Below are positions 43,495 to 54,879 of a stretch of DNA of 64,000 nucleotides, piece after piece. Source of the DNA: Oncomelania hupensis (Eukaryota > Mollusca > Gastropoda > Littorinimorpha > Pomatiopsidae); contig CM072519.1 in the NCBI GenBank assembly GCA_036898135.1, positions 41,160,311 to 41,224,310 of the forward strand, written 5' to 3'. The position numbers and the translations under genes were made by a program. Position 1 is the first letter of the stretch. Each line of letters starts with the position of its first letter. Below the pieces are notes generated by a model, which was not told the DNA's origin, did not search any database, and was given only the letters and a program-made list of their open reading frames with translations.

Positions 43495-43879
43495 CTGCAA
43501 GAAACCGCCAAATGCACACAAATATCATAAGGTCATTTATATAAATTCAAAAGACAAATTTTGTCTGCAAAAGATAGCAGACGAAACATTATCACAATGT
43601 TAATTATACAGATCGATGAAAAGATAACTCAATGATAACACACTTACATTAATGCTAATTCTACTAATAAGAATATGCATAAATCATTTCCATTCACATT
43701 AGCAGAATAAAGCTGATACTGAAACAGACAGCACAGAAAATTATCTAACCAACCACTAACAATAGAACAAAACAGGAATGTATGAAATTAACTAAAGTAA
43801 ACAATACTGTGAGAAATAATCATTAAAATGCACAATTTAAACTTTGTATTTCCTTCCTATTGCAAAACAGGAATTAACT

Positions 43880-44760
43880 AAATAACTAGAAGGGCAAAGC
43901 CCATGATTCACCTGCTCCTTATGGAACTTGAAAATGAGTGCCCAATAAAAATAAAATGAAATGGTGACATTAAAATGCAAAGCAGTACCGACTTTCATCT
44001 TTCTATGTTCTTGACCTTGAGATGACATTGACCTCCGGCTCAAATATACTCATGTACTATCATATAAAGTACAGCAAACACTGTATAATCCCCCCAAAAA
44101 AACGGTGAGCTTGAGATGACTTTGACCTTCAGTGACCTTGACCTTGGGATGACCTTGACACTCAAGTGATCTCTCATGCATGTCTGATGAAATAACTCAA
44201 TGTTGTTGCATTCTATGGGTTAAATTAACAGCCATTCCACTGTATGATGACCTATTTTTGTAAGGCCTAAAATAACCTTGACCTTCAAGATCAAAGCAAA
44301 AGCTGAACAAATATGAAAGATCAATCTATCATCTCTAACTACAACAAGTTTGGACTTTATATCTCTCAAAGTTTAGGATCAAGGTCACTTCAAAGTACCT
44401 ATACAAACCGACTTTGGACAGCTCCAGTGACCTTGCCGTTGGAGTGAGGTTGACCAAATTTGCAAAGTATGAGTGTCTCATTGATATCTATCATGCATCA
44501 AAAAACCATAAGTTGAATATTAATAATCTATTTAAAAAATGAAATTTTGTGAACACTTTTCATTTTTTGACCCTGTGATCTTTACCTTGAAATGAAGTCA
44601 TTCATTCACTGATCATTTTCGAGGTCGCATGAGTATATACTATCTTATCAAGTTTGGTTTGGTTGGTTTAGTTGAAATAGGCTCTAAAGATTTAGCCACT
44701 TTAAAGTTTTTGCACAGAAAGATGTTGGACAGCAGACGGACGGACGGACAGACTTTTTTT
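43880..44760. repeat. Degenerate interspersed repeat rich in TGACCT words
   Basis: Repeated GACCTTGACCTT and GATGACCTTGACC words, a later TCAAGTTTGGTTTGG and a terminal GACGGACGGACAGAC give this intronic stretch the look of an old interspersed repeat. No TIRs or coding motifs were seen. The TGACCT (AGGTCA) hexamers match nuclear-receptor half-sites, but that alone is weak evidence. Confidence 0.4.
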
Positions 44761-44991
44761 TTTCTATAACATTTTTGAACTATTTAGGACTCATCTTGCA
44801 CAAATTTGCAAAAATATGGACAAAAGTTTTGGGGGGGATGAGTACACAGACAATGCATGTGAGTCAAAACTTTTTAAAAAGAAGGAAACAATCATTGAAA
44901 AAAGCTTATTCACATTTTTTATTTCCCTCTTGCCTTTATTAAACATTTGAGAAAGGGTACTAAATTAAAAGAGGGAAACGGAGTTGCTTAC

Positions 44992-45099
44992 CACAGAAAT
45001 TTTCATCAGAATTATCTCCACAGTTGTCGTAACCATTACAGTTCAGCCCTTTAGCGATGCACCTGTCATTTCCACAGATGAACAGATCCTTGCAGTTGC
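44992..45099 (-). CDS. Receptor exon: LDL-receptor class A domain
   Basis: A single 108-base exon with acceptor TATTCTAACAG and donor GTAAGC. It encodes six cysteines in LDLa spacing (NCKDLFICGNDRC, GLNCNGYDNC, GDNSDENFC) with the calcium-binding acidic cluster DNCGDNSDE intact. Phase 1-1, the classic module-exon phase. It lies between the CUB domain and the membrane helix. Confidence 0.9.
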
Positions 45100-45193
45100 C
45101 TGTTAGAATAAAGATATTTATGTAGACAAGCCCAAACACAATACAGCTTTCCCCAATGGGTCCATCATCCCTCCATCCTCATCTGCACGCACA

Positions 45194-45225
<32 letters not shown>

Positions 45226-46651
45226 AAGGAAACCAAAACTGAACTTTACAAAAAACACAAAAGTGGGATGTTATTCTTCTTAAAACTATGTGAATTTATA
45301 CTTATGCAGGAGTGGAACTTTAAACAAAAGTTATAATAAAAAGTAAAATAGAAATAAAACAAGAGATCAAGAAAAGACTATTGTGAGTCCTTTTTGTAAA
45401 GATCCTTTTCACTCTCTCTCACTCCCCTCCCTCTCTCTCTCTCTCTCTCTCTCTTTTACAATTAAATTATTCACAGTTGATATTTAAGACCTCAACAACA
45501 CAAACTTAGTGCAACCGCATAAAAAAAGCTTTCAGTCCAAATCATCATACAAAGGCAAAATGCACACATAGGGGCACAGGCCCCCTTACACACACGCATG
45601 TCAAGACCTGCAAGCACACACGCACATTCACACTCACATATAGCTATTGTGAACAGAGGCAAATACCACTAAGAAAGGCACAAAGCGCAAAAACAAGTGC
45701 AAGTACACCAAAAGTAAATATTCATACACAATTAAATTCTCACTCCTATCTTTATCTCCACCCTCCCTCCCCTTTTCATCATTTATAAGCTAAACTGAAG
45801 GAAAACAAATAATAATGTGACACAAGCTAGCTCAAAATCTAAATAAGCAAGAAACGTTTACATGCAGTCAATGTGAAAAGAATAAAATCCCAAGGCAAAG
45901 ACTTTCTTACAGGCCAAGAATGGATGGCACGCAAGTTACGTAACTCAATTTTAAAGAACACCAATGCAATATTTATTTTCTGTTCTCAAAAAGTAAACAG
46001 ATGAAATGTAAATCAAATATACAACAATAATTCTAACAACACTACGTGAAATAAGGAAGGCACATTTTTGCACACAATGCTGCAAACAAAACTCAAAACA
46101 AAAGAAAACAAAACAAAAGCGGCCACTGGCAACAATAACTAGAGTATAAGGCGAACCAAATTCACAAAAGCAAACTGATAATAATAATAATATTGGATGC
46201 TATACTCGCCTTATTCCTAAACCAGACTCAAAGTGAGGTGATCTGTAACCAACCTAAACGCTCTTATGTTACAGACACTCCTACATACACCGTAGTAAGA
46301 AGCAAATCGCTATTTCAAGACGGAAATCAAAACGGAATTTATTTCTTGAAATGTTAGGGAGATTGCATCCAATATTATTACTGAAGGCAATGTATACTAC
46401 ATTATAATTACATAGAACAGCAAAAGCTTGGGGTTAAACCTTTTGCACATCGCTACAGTGAAGCTGAAAACAAAATCAAAGTTCAATGCAACGTATCATT
46501 AGTCCATTAGGTCAATTCAACACAGTTTAATAGAATTTAATGATTATATAAGTCAATACCTATGTCAGCCTCTGCACATACTTTGTGTGACTTAGCATGA
46601 TAGGGAAAGAAGGGGGTGAAGGGTGTTGAAGGAGAGATGGGGTGATGTAAA

Positions 46652-46739
<88 letters not shown>

Positions 46740-47606
46740 ATATATATATAAGGAATACATCTGGAGTAGTATACAAGGATTAAACGACAGCACAAAGTTT
46801 CAATGACAGAATAACATTTTGCCTGATCGGTGTGAACGCTTAAGTTGGTAAGATTATTTTCTACCTTGCTATTGTTTTTATTATAATTTTATTTTTTGGG
46901 GTCTGCAACTACAACATACACAAAATCAGCAAATGCATTATGGATATGTTACAAACGCTATACTGCGGAACAGCTACAATTTTATTGCATGGAATTTACC
47001 AGTTTGATTTGCGAAGTCTGAAAACATATGAAAGTTTGTTATGAAGAAAAGGAGACACTGAGTTTTCCGTTATCTGAACAGAATGTAATATTAATGCACC
47101 GTGTGAGGGAACTAAAGTCAAATAGGGAATCAAGGAAAAGGATGCACCGAGTTCTCTATTAGCTGAATAGACTATATCAGTGCACTGTAGAAGGGACCTA
47201 AAGGCAAACAGGGACCCCTCAGCAAAGAGTAAAGAGTTAGGGTTCATGAAAATAAATTTAAAAGCTTTTGAAGTAATACTAACATAAGATGTGATAATTT
47301 TTCATTTTTTTAAACCACCAACACAAAAACAAACATTCTCTAGCAATAACACCTAATCTTTAAACCAAGCAGACACAACATTTTCAAAGACAGGCACAAA
47401 ATGAGAAAGATCCTGAAGAAAAATGTAAACTAGTCTAACACTAAATCCACATAAATGAAAAAAAAAAAAACGAGTTATTGTGAATCACACAAAACAGGTT
47501 TAGCAAAAACAACTGGAGCAACCTAGCGATCAACTAAAACACAGGTTGCCAAAAAATAAAACAGCCTAATTCTGAGAGAAGCAAACACGCTCCACTAAAA
47601 TTATAA
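45100..47606. other. Intron sequence without recognised genes
   Basis: AT-rich intron between the CUB and LDLa exons. It contains (CA)n at 45187-45225, (CT)n at 45414-45454, and a long (TA)n tract at 46656-46750, whose IYIYIY frames are meaningless. No exon-like sequence was recognised. Confidence 0.6.
46656..46750. repeat. (TA)n microsatellite
   Basis: A nearly pure TA run of about 95 bases ending TGTATATATATATA; it could extrude as a hairpin and is prone to length change. Confidence 0.95.
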
Positions 47607-47869
47607 ATTAAAATTTTATCCCTAAATTTATTATTAATAAGCATACTTACCATGACTCACAAGTGCAATGTTTATGGCGTTGCTAAGGAGAGTGCCACTC
47701 TAACGGAAGTAAACAAAGTGAAAACAGTCCTAGAGTTGCTTCCCCTGTACCACACTCCCCGTGCATTTCGTGCCGGAACACGCGTCAAAGCGCTCACAGC
47801 AGAAGTCCATATCCCTCATTCCTTATTTGGAACTGCGGGGAGGTGGGAGGGACATAAAAGTGAGTCATG

Positions 47870-47943
47870 GTAAGTATGCTTATTAATAATAAATTTAGGG
47901 ATAAAATTTTAATATTAATGTCACATACTCTACCATGACTCAC
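47870..47943. repeat. Internal complementary region of DIRS element A
   Basis: Read on the minus strand, this is the right terminus (GTGAGTCATGGTAGAGTATG ... CATTAAT) joined to the left terminus (ATTAAAATTTTATCCC...). In DIRS elements this segment templates completion of the ends before circle formation. Confidence 0.85.
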
Positions 47944-48099
47944 AAGTGCAGATTAGCACGAAAAGGATGGAGGGAAGCAACTTCAACTGAAACAAAGATA
48001 CCTAGAAAAGGCTGAAGAAGAGGACCAGGAAAGCAGGGCCGCGACCACAGAACCGACACCAAGAAACCATCCTCTCGAGCATGGCAAGACAGAAGCAGG

Positions 48100-49800
48100 A
48101 TGCAAGCGGGAACAGCCGAGGACTCCCGAAGCCCAGAAACCTCTTAGAGAAGGCCGGACAACAGCCAAGCTGGAGGAAGGAGGACGCTTGGGCTGCCGTG
48201 TGGCATCCCGGATCGAGGCTGCAGAAGCGATCTCGCCCCGAGAGCGAGAAGAATGAACCTCCCCCGGGGAAGGCGAAGGAGATCGGGGAACCAGGGCTGA
48301 GCTGGCCAAAAGGGAGCCACGAGAATAAGAGAAGGGGACTCCTCCTCGGCTCTCCTGAGAACCCGCGGAAGGAGGGAGAATGGAGGGGAGGTATAAGCCT
48401 CCAACCCCTCCCAAAAAAATGGACAACACGCCCACCGCCCAAGCCAGGCAGTCTGTGACCGGCGACACGAACAGGGGAGCCTGGAAGAGTAACGAGTGGC
48501 AAAAAGATCGAACAGAGGTTTAAGCCACTCCGCCCAAACCGGATGAAGAACAGAGAGGTAAGGGTCCATACAGAGTGGACACACAAAGAGGGCGACTCAG
48601 AAGATCGGCTAAGACATGACAGAGCCGCTGTATGCTTGGCTACAAGCGCACAAACGAAAAAAGTTAACCACCAAAGGAGGCTCTAACGTTGAATCGGCCG
48701 CTTGCGAACTCCCGAGAGGGGAACCAGAGAAACCACCGACGCAAAACGACCCCAAAGGGGAGGCCAGAAATCTGGCTGAAACGACCTCCTAACCCTCCAA
48801 AGGTAGCAGAAGGGACGGAAGCCTCTGCACCCGACGAGCTAAAGGGCGGACCGACCAATTGCGAGTGACGAACGACAACCCCAGGTAGTTGAAAACCGGA
48901 GATGGAGACAACACGGACTTGAGAGGGTTCACAGAGAACCCCAAGCGCCGCGTTTAAAGGAGAACGAGACTGGTGTGCACCAGACAGAGAACGTGAGAAC
49001 TAGCCTTGACCAACCGGTCATCAAGATAAGCAGAGAACCGCACCCTGAGTCCGCGAACTACAGTAGCGAGTACTAGGACAATCCTTGGGAAATCCAAGGA
49101 CTGCAAAACAAACCAAAAGGAGAAGAGCTATGACCTCCGAGTCCAGAAGCGACTGAGCCTCAGCAGGAGACAGGGGGCGGAACAAAGGCGGGGAGCGACG
49201 GAAAGGGGGCCGAGAGGAACCCCAATGAAGGTCGAACCCCGACTGAAACACCTCTTGATCCCAACTGCTGGTGGAGGGGAGGCCGAGCCAAGCATGAAAC
49301 TGGCGAGCCAAGCCAACCGCCCGGAGGGATAGAACACCTAGGGGTGGAAAGGCAGGGAGAGGGTTGGAGGAAAACGCGCCACTGCGCAAACGCCTACGGC
49401 TCACCTCAACCCTGCCACGGGAAGAGGGGATACCACCCCGTACACCCCGAGAAGAGCGACCACGGACCGAGCGACCTCGAACCCCTGTCAGGAAAGAAAG
49501 GCGGGGCCGAAGGTATGGTCCGAGCCCAGAAGGCGAAACCATCCGACTTGGACCGCTCCGACTCCTCACGAACAGGCGCGCGAACGTAAGGACCGAAAGG
49601 GAGAGTCGGGTACCAAGGGTCCCACCCGAAGCGAGGAGGACAAGAGCGGAGGCAAAAGGGACGCTGACTGACGAAAGCGTCACGATGCACAAGGAGCAGG
49701 ATGACATAGGCAAAAGCCTGTGATTCGCAACCCAGAACGAAGGAGGTATAGTGGGCCTGTAACAAGGACCTCACCGAAAAGAACGAAACGTCGTCCCAGA
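48100..49800 (-). pseudogene. DIRS element A: Gag end, RT and RNase H remnants
   Basis: From 49774 down: a Gag-like piece (QAFAYVILLLVHRDAF), RT N-terminal region (WDQEVFQSGFDLHWG, DSEVIALLL), a gap, then SAYLDDRLVKASSHVLCLVH with the RT YxDD motif intact (near 49020), and finally the DIRS RNase H/C-terminal block (LHPVWAEW, DLFATRYSSRLP, LVAPFWPAQPWFPDLL) ending near 48144. Frames change several times, and about 200 bases present in copy B (52680-52870) are missing. It stops about 200 bases before the internal complementary region, leaving no room for a tyrosine recombinase. Confidence 0.7.
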
Positions 49801-50399
49801 ATACCTGCCCAGCCGAAGACAGCGCAGGAGGCAGCGCGTCGGCGAGAGAAGTATACTCAAGGGACCAAACAATAAACCCCTGTAACTGTGCCAGACCACT
49901 GACCGAGAGAGGAACTTCCCAGAAACACCGGGCAATGAGGAGGAAATCAGAAAAGAGCTCACAGAGGAAGCTCTAGGGAACCGAGGCATCTTTTCGAACG
50001 AAGAGGAAGAGGCCTCGCCCTCGATAAGACCTCTAGCAGTAGAAGAGGCCCATACTCCAAAAAAGTTAAACCTGGGAGACGCCCGGAATACAAGGCAAGC
50101 CTCATTAGACTCGGCAGGAGCAAGAGGCCCACCTAGAAAGGAATGGAGTGGTGGGAGGGGCACCGAAACCTCCTCCACCACCGGAGGACAAAGCCGCAGC
50201 GCGCTGAACGGTGTCTTCAAAAGAGCATCAGGTGAAAGGGCCTGAAATAACAACACCCCCGTACCCGTGACAACAGGAACTAGGGTAGGAGGAACCAAGC
50301 GTACCTCACCCCAACCAGAAGTTGGCGCACAGAAAGGCAAATTGACATGTGCATGTGAACCGGAAGTAGGTAACGAACGAAAAAACCGCACCATCAGAA

Positions 50400-51000
50400 C
50401 CGGACGCCAGGCCCCCCGATCCACAACCGAACCCGGAAGTGGCAGAGACCGAAGGGTGAACAGGGAATGCTCGACCCAAACCGGAAACTGAAGGGGCCAC
50501 GGGTAAACCGTAAACCCCCGATCCGAAAACCAGAGCCCCCGCCCCACGACCGCAAACGGAAGTGGAGTACAAAGGAGGATAGGAGGGAGGGGCCAAACCG
50601 GCAACAGGGAAAGGTACGGGTATACCGAACCCCCCGAATCGGAACCCAGAGCCCCCACCCCACAACCGCAAGCGGAAGTGGAAAACAAAGTGGGATGGAA
50701 GGGAGAAGCCAAACCGGGAACGGGAGAAGGTAACGAGTGTACCGTACCCCCGTACCGGAAACCAGAGCCCCCGCCCCATGACCGCAAGCGGGAGTGGAGG
50801 GCAAAGGGGGCTGGAATGGGGAGGTGAAGGACAAACCGGCGAACCGGAAGACAAACCCCCTGTCGCAGCCGGACGTAACACTGTGTGCAGTGCTTTATAT
50901 GTCACAAGCTCGACAGTAGCCAGAGGCCCCGCCCCGCGACCGCAAGCGGAAGTGGAGTGCAATGGGGGCTGGAACGGGGAGGTGAGGAACAAACCGGACT
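50400..51000. repeat. GC-rich tandem repeat (about 115-160 bp period) in DIRS A
   Basis: Units containing GCCCCACGACCGCAAGCGGA recur at about 50541, 50656, 50771 and 50931. The same family of units occurs in copy B, so the array belongs to the element. Long frames across it exist in several phases. Confidence 0.75.
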
Positions 51001-51842
51001 AGCCGGAAGCCACACCCCCTGTCGCAGCTGGACGTAACACTGCGTGCAGTGCTTTATATGTCTCAAGCTCGACATTAGCCAGAAGTCCCGACCCGGTCTG
51101 AATCCCGCAGGAAGCAGAAGGGAAGGCTTCGGCAGGTAGCCTGATCGGACTAGCCGGGGCATCCCCGGAAAAATAATGTGGTCCTAAACTAGGGCGACCA
51201 CTTATATGTTTCTGGTCGTAACCTTGACCAGAAACGGCTCCAAGGTCACTTCTGGCAAGACCAAGGAGCCACCCCTCACCTCACTACTGCCCCTCCACAC
51301 CTCACCACCACCACTCTACAAACCTGAAGGGTAGAAGACAAAGCAGGCGGCGCAGGAGCGGAAGCGTAACGCAGCACAACAGAGGTAATGCCGGCAGGGG
51401 AGGAAACGAAGGAAGGTACAGAGGAAACTCGACATTCCTTATAACGAACGGCCGCCGAAGTAGAAGAGACGCGCATAGACGGGGTAGAAGCCGACGAACA
51501 GCTACGTGAAAAATGACAAGGAAACCCAAAACTCCGCCGGCGGTAGTAACAGCAAAGTACAGGACGAACGCAGTAAGACAGCAAAAAATTAAAATTTTCT
51601 CTCTAAATTTATTATTAATAAGCATACTTACCATGACTCAACAAGTGCAATGTTTTGGCGTTGCTAGGTGATAGTGCCCTTTTAGCGGAAGCTGGCAAAA
51701 TCAAATCAAACATAGAGTTGCTTCCCTTGCACCAAACCGTCCCGTGTCCCACGTGCTACAATACGCGTCTAAGCGCTCACGGCAAAGGACAGCACACCTC
51801 ATTCCTTATTTGGAACTGCGGGGAGGTGGGAGGGATATTAAA

Positions 51843-51927
51843 TTGAGTCATGGTAAGTATGCTTATTAATAATAAATTTAGAGAGAAAATTTTAATATTA
51901 ATTACACATACTGTACCATGACTCAAC
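51843..51927. repeat. Internal complementary region of DIRS element B
   Basis: The reverse complement reads right end (TTGAGTCATGGTACAGTATG ... AATTAAT) joined to left end (ATTAAAATTTTCTCTC...). It is the same architecture as in element A with B-specific bases, so each element's ends and junction region have evolved together. Confidence 0.85.
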
Positions 51928-52199
51928 AAGTGCAGATTAGCACGAAAAGGACGGAGGGAAGCAACTTTATCTGAAACAATCTTACCGTGAACAGGCTGGG
52001 AAAGAGGACCGGGACTGCAGGGCTAAGACCACAGAACCGACTCCAAGAAGCCATCCTCCCGAGAATGGCAGGACAGAAGCAGGAAGCAAGCTGGAACCGG
52101 CCGGGGTCTCCTGAAGCCCAGAAGCCCCTAACGAAGGCCGGACAACAGCCAAGCGTGAAGACGGAGAACGCTTGGAATGCCGTGTGGAATCCCGGATGG

Positions 52200-53224
52200 A
52201 GGCCGCAGAAGCGAAAGCGCCCCGAGAGCTAGAGGAAGCACAGCCCCTGGGAAAGACGAAGGCGATCGGGGAACCAGGGCTGAGCTGGCCAAAAGGGAGC
52301 CACGAGAAAGAGAGAAGGGGACTCCTCCCCAGCCTTCCTGAGAACCCGCGGAAGGAGGGGGAATGGCGGGCAGGCATAAGTCTCCAACCCCTCCCAAGAA
52401 ATGGACAACGCGACAACCGCCCCAGCCAGACAATCTGTGACCGGCGACACAAACAGGGGTAGCCTGGAAGAGTAACAAGAGGCAAAAAGATCGATCAGTG
52501 GATTAAACCACTCCGCCCAAACTGGATGAAGAACAGAGTGGGACAGCGTCCAATCCGTGTGGACCACACAAAGAGGGCGACCCAGAAGAGCGGCTAAGAC
52601 AATGACAGAGCCGCAGACATGCTTGGCCACAAGCGTATAACCGAAATCAGCTAACCACAAAAGGAGGCTCTCCACCATCATGGAGAGAGCAGGGGAATGG
52701 GTAACCCCGGAGTGGTAGAAGAGAGAAACCACAGAGGAACTGACGGAGCGAACGAGCAAAAGGCCCCGAGGCAGGAAGGGAAGAAAACGATGAAGAGCCA
52801 GGCAAACGGTTTCCATCTCCAGGCGACGAAAATGCCAAGACAGCTGGTCCTGAGACCAAAACACGAGAGCTGAAAGGCTGCCCGTAAGCGCACCCCAACC
52901 GACAAAAGACGCCCAGACATCTGGCTGAAACGATAACCTGACTCTCCAAAAGTAGCAGAAGGGACTGAAGCTTCTGCACCCGACGAGCCAAAGGGCAGAC
53001 CGACCAATCGCGAGTGTCGAACGACATTCCCAGGTAGTTGAAAACCCGAGATGGAGACAACTCAGACTCGAGAGGGCTCACAGAGAACCCCCAAGCGCCG
53101 AGTCCAAAGGAGAACGAGCCTGATGTGCACCAGACAGAGATCGTGAGAACTAGCCTTGACCAACCAGTCAACAAGATAAGCAGAGAACCGCACCCCGAGT
53201 CCGAGGACTACGGCAGCGAGTTCT

Positions 53225-53265
<41 letters not shown>

Positions 53266-53530
53266 TCCTTGTTAAAACCCAAGGACTGAGAGACAAATCA
53301 AAGGGCCTCGAAAGAAAAACCCCATCCCTCCAGACGAAAACGCATCCAACGCCTGTGAAGAGGATGAACAGACACATGGAAAAAGGCGTCAGAAAAATCG
53401 ACACCGGGCGCCAACCGCCGGAAGCCTACGGGGAACAACGAAAAGGCGGCCGTAAAACCCCGGGAGTGAGGGTAAAGGACCCCCTCTATAGCGCCCTTCT
53501 GGAAAAGGGCTATGACCCAGCAAGAAACTG
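52200..53530 (-). pseudogene. DIRS element B: RT and RNase H region
   Basis: The best frame (52864-52229) reads DQLSWHFRRLEMETVCLAL, WLADFGYTLVAKHVCG, LHPVWAEWFNPLIDLFASCY and LVAPFWPAQPWFPDRL, the DIRS-type RNase H and following region. Upstream, GWRPV and FFHVSVHPLHRRWMRF mark the RT palm in shifted frames. The YxDD motif is changed to YLVDWLV (near 53165), replacing the first aspartate. A poly-T tract and frameshifts interrupt the RT. As in copy A, nothing resembling a tyrosine recombinase follows. Confidence 0.7.
53226..53260. repeat. T homopolymer (35 bases)
   Basis: A pure T run within the RT pseudogene, absent from copy A at the same place (near 49075). On the element's coding strand it is a poly-A, possibly left by a small retroposed insertion or slippage. 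Confidence 0.9.
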
Positions 53531-53539
53531 ACGAGCCAA

Positions 53540-54680
53540 GCCACCAGCCAGGAGGGGAAGAGCACCTAGGGGTGGACAGGCAGGGAAAGAGAAAAACGCG
53601 TCACTGCGTAAACGCCTACGGCGTACCTCAACCCTGCGACGGGAAGAGGAAGTACCACACTGCCCACGGACCGAGCGACCTCGACAACCGTCAGGAAAGA
53701 AAGACGGGGCCGAAGGAGAGTCCCGAGCCCGGAAGGCGAAACCATCTGAGTGGGACCGCTCCGACTCCTCACGAACAGCTGAGCGAACGTAAGGACCAAA
53801 CAGAGAGTCGGGCACCAAGGGTCCCACCCGAAGCGAAGAGGACAAGAGCGGAGGCAACGGAGACGCTGACTGAAGAAAAGCGTCGCGACGCGCAAGAAGC
53901 AGGTTGACGTAGGCAAAAGCCTGCGATTCGCAACCCGAACGATGGAGGTACAGAGAGCCAGAATGAGAGGTTTTCTGTGAATTAAACACTGAAATGGATC
54001 AGCCCACAATGAAATCTCAGGACCTACTTAGATAGTCCTATATGTCCAGTCGCTTACACTTGATAAAGACCGACAGGCGTGTCCGATAGGCCCGCTCAAA
54101 GATAACGACTTAGTATCGCAGATTTACGCGAATGTTGTTGTTGTTGTAGATTATAGTCACACGACACTTTCGCATAAAGGTGACTACTGGACCGATTTAT
54201 ACTGACACCAGCGGGCCAGTTGTTGGTAAAGGGGAAAATAATATGATCACACGTTGACCAACCCGGGATTCGAACCAGCGACCTTTCGGTTACAAGCAAG
54301 ACGCTCTTACCAACAGAGCTACCCGGCCCCTCTTGCAACAAGGACCTCACCGAAATCAACGAACCCTCGACGCAGAATATATGCCCAGAAGGCAAAGCAG
54401 AAGACAGCGCAGCAGACAGCGCGTCAGCGAGAGAAATATACTCAAGGGACCTAACAATAGCCACCTCTATCCGTGCCAGACCACCGACTGGAACAGGGAT
54501 CGACGAAGGAGGTAAAGGCTTGAGGCCCCTCAAAAGAGCGAGATCATCCTGGGAAACCGGGAGCGAAAACCTCGGAAGAAACGACCGGGAGAGGAACTTC
54601 CCGGGAACACCGGTCGAAGAAGACGAACTCAACAAAAGAGCCCACAGCGGAAGCTCTAGGGAACCGAGGGACTTCCTCAA
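53540..54680 (-). pseudogene. DIRS element B: Gag-like ORF remnant, split by a SINE
   Basis: Pieces on both sides of the SINE align with copy A (SLGSLELPLWALLL, GVPGKFLSRS, IEVAIVRSLEYISLADAL upstream; QAFAYVNLLLARRDAF, SERSHSDGFAF downstream). An extra stretch of about 170 bases (53952-54122) next to the SINE has no counterpart in copy A. DIRS first ORFs encode Gag-like structural proteins; the assignment rests on position and copy comparison. Confidence 0.55.
54123..54336 (-). mobile_element. tRNA-derived SINE (complete copy)
   Basis: On the minus strand it begins AGAGGGGCCGGGTAGCTC, with a Pol III A box (TAGCTCTGTTGG) and a perfect B box (GGTTCGAATCC), a body of about 140 bases (ACGTGTGATCATATTATTTT, TATAAATCGGTCCAGTAGTC), and an AAC/ACA tail. 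It is the same family as the split SINE at 22411/27126 and shows where that copy was interrupted. Confidence 0.9.
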
Positions 54681-54879
54681 ACGAAGAGGAAGAGGCCTCG
54701 CCCTCTAAAGACCTCTAGCCGTAGAGAAGGCCCAATCCACAAAACCTTTAACACTAGGAGACTCCCTGAATACAAGGCAAGCCTCATCAGACTCGGCAGA
54801 AGCAAGAGTCCCGCCTAGGAAGGAATGGAGGTGAGGTAGGGGTACCGAAACCTCCTCCATCACCTGAGGACAAAAAAGC

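Noticed and set aside
46537..46795. IYIYIY-type ORFs
   Set aside because: Pure (TA)n microsatellite; likewise 58057-58314.
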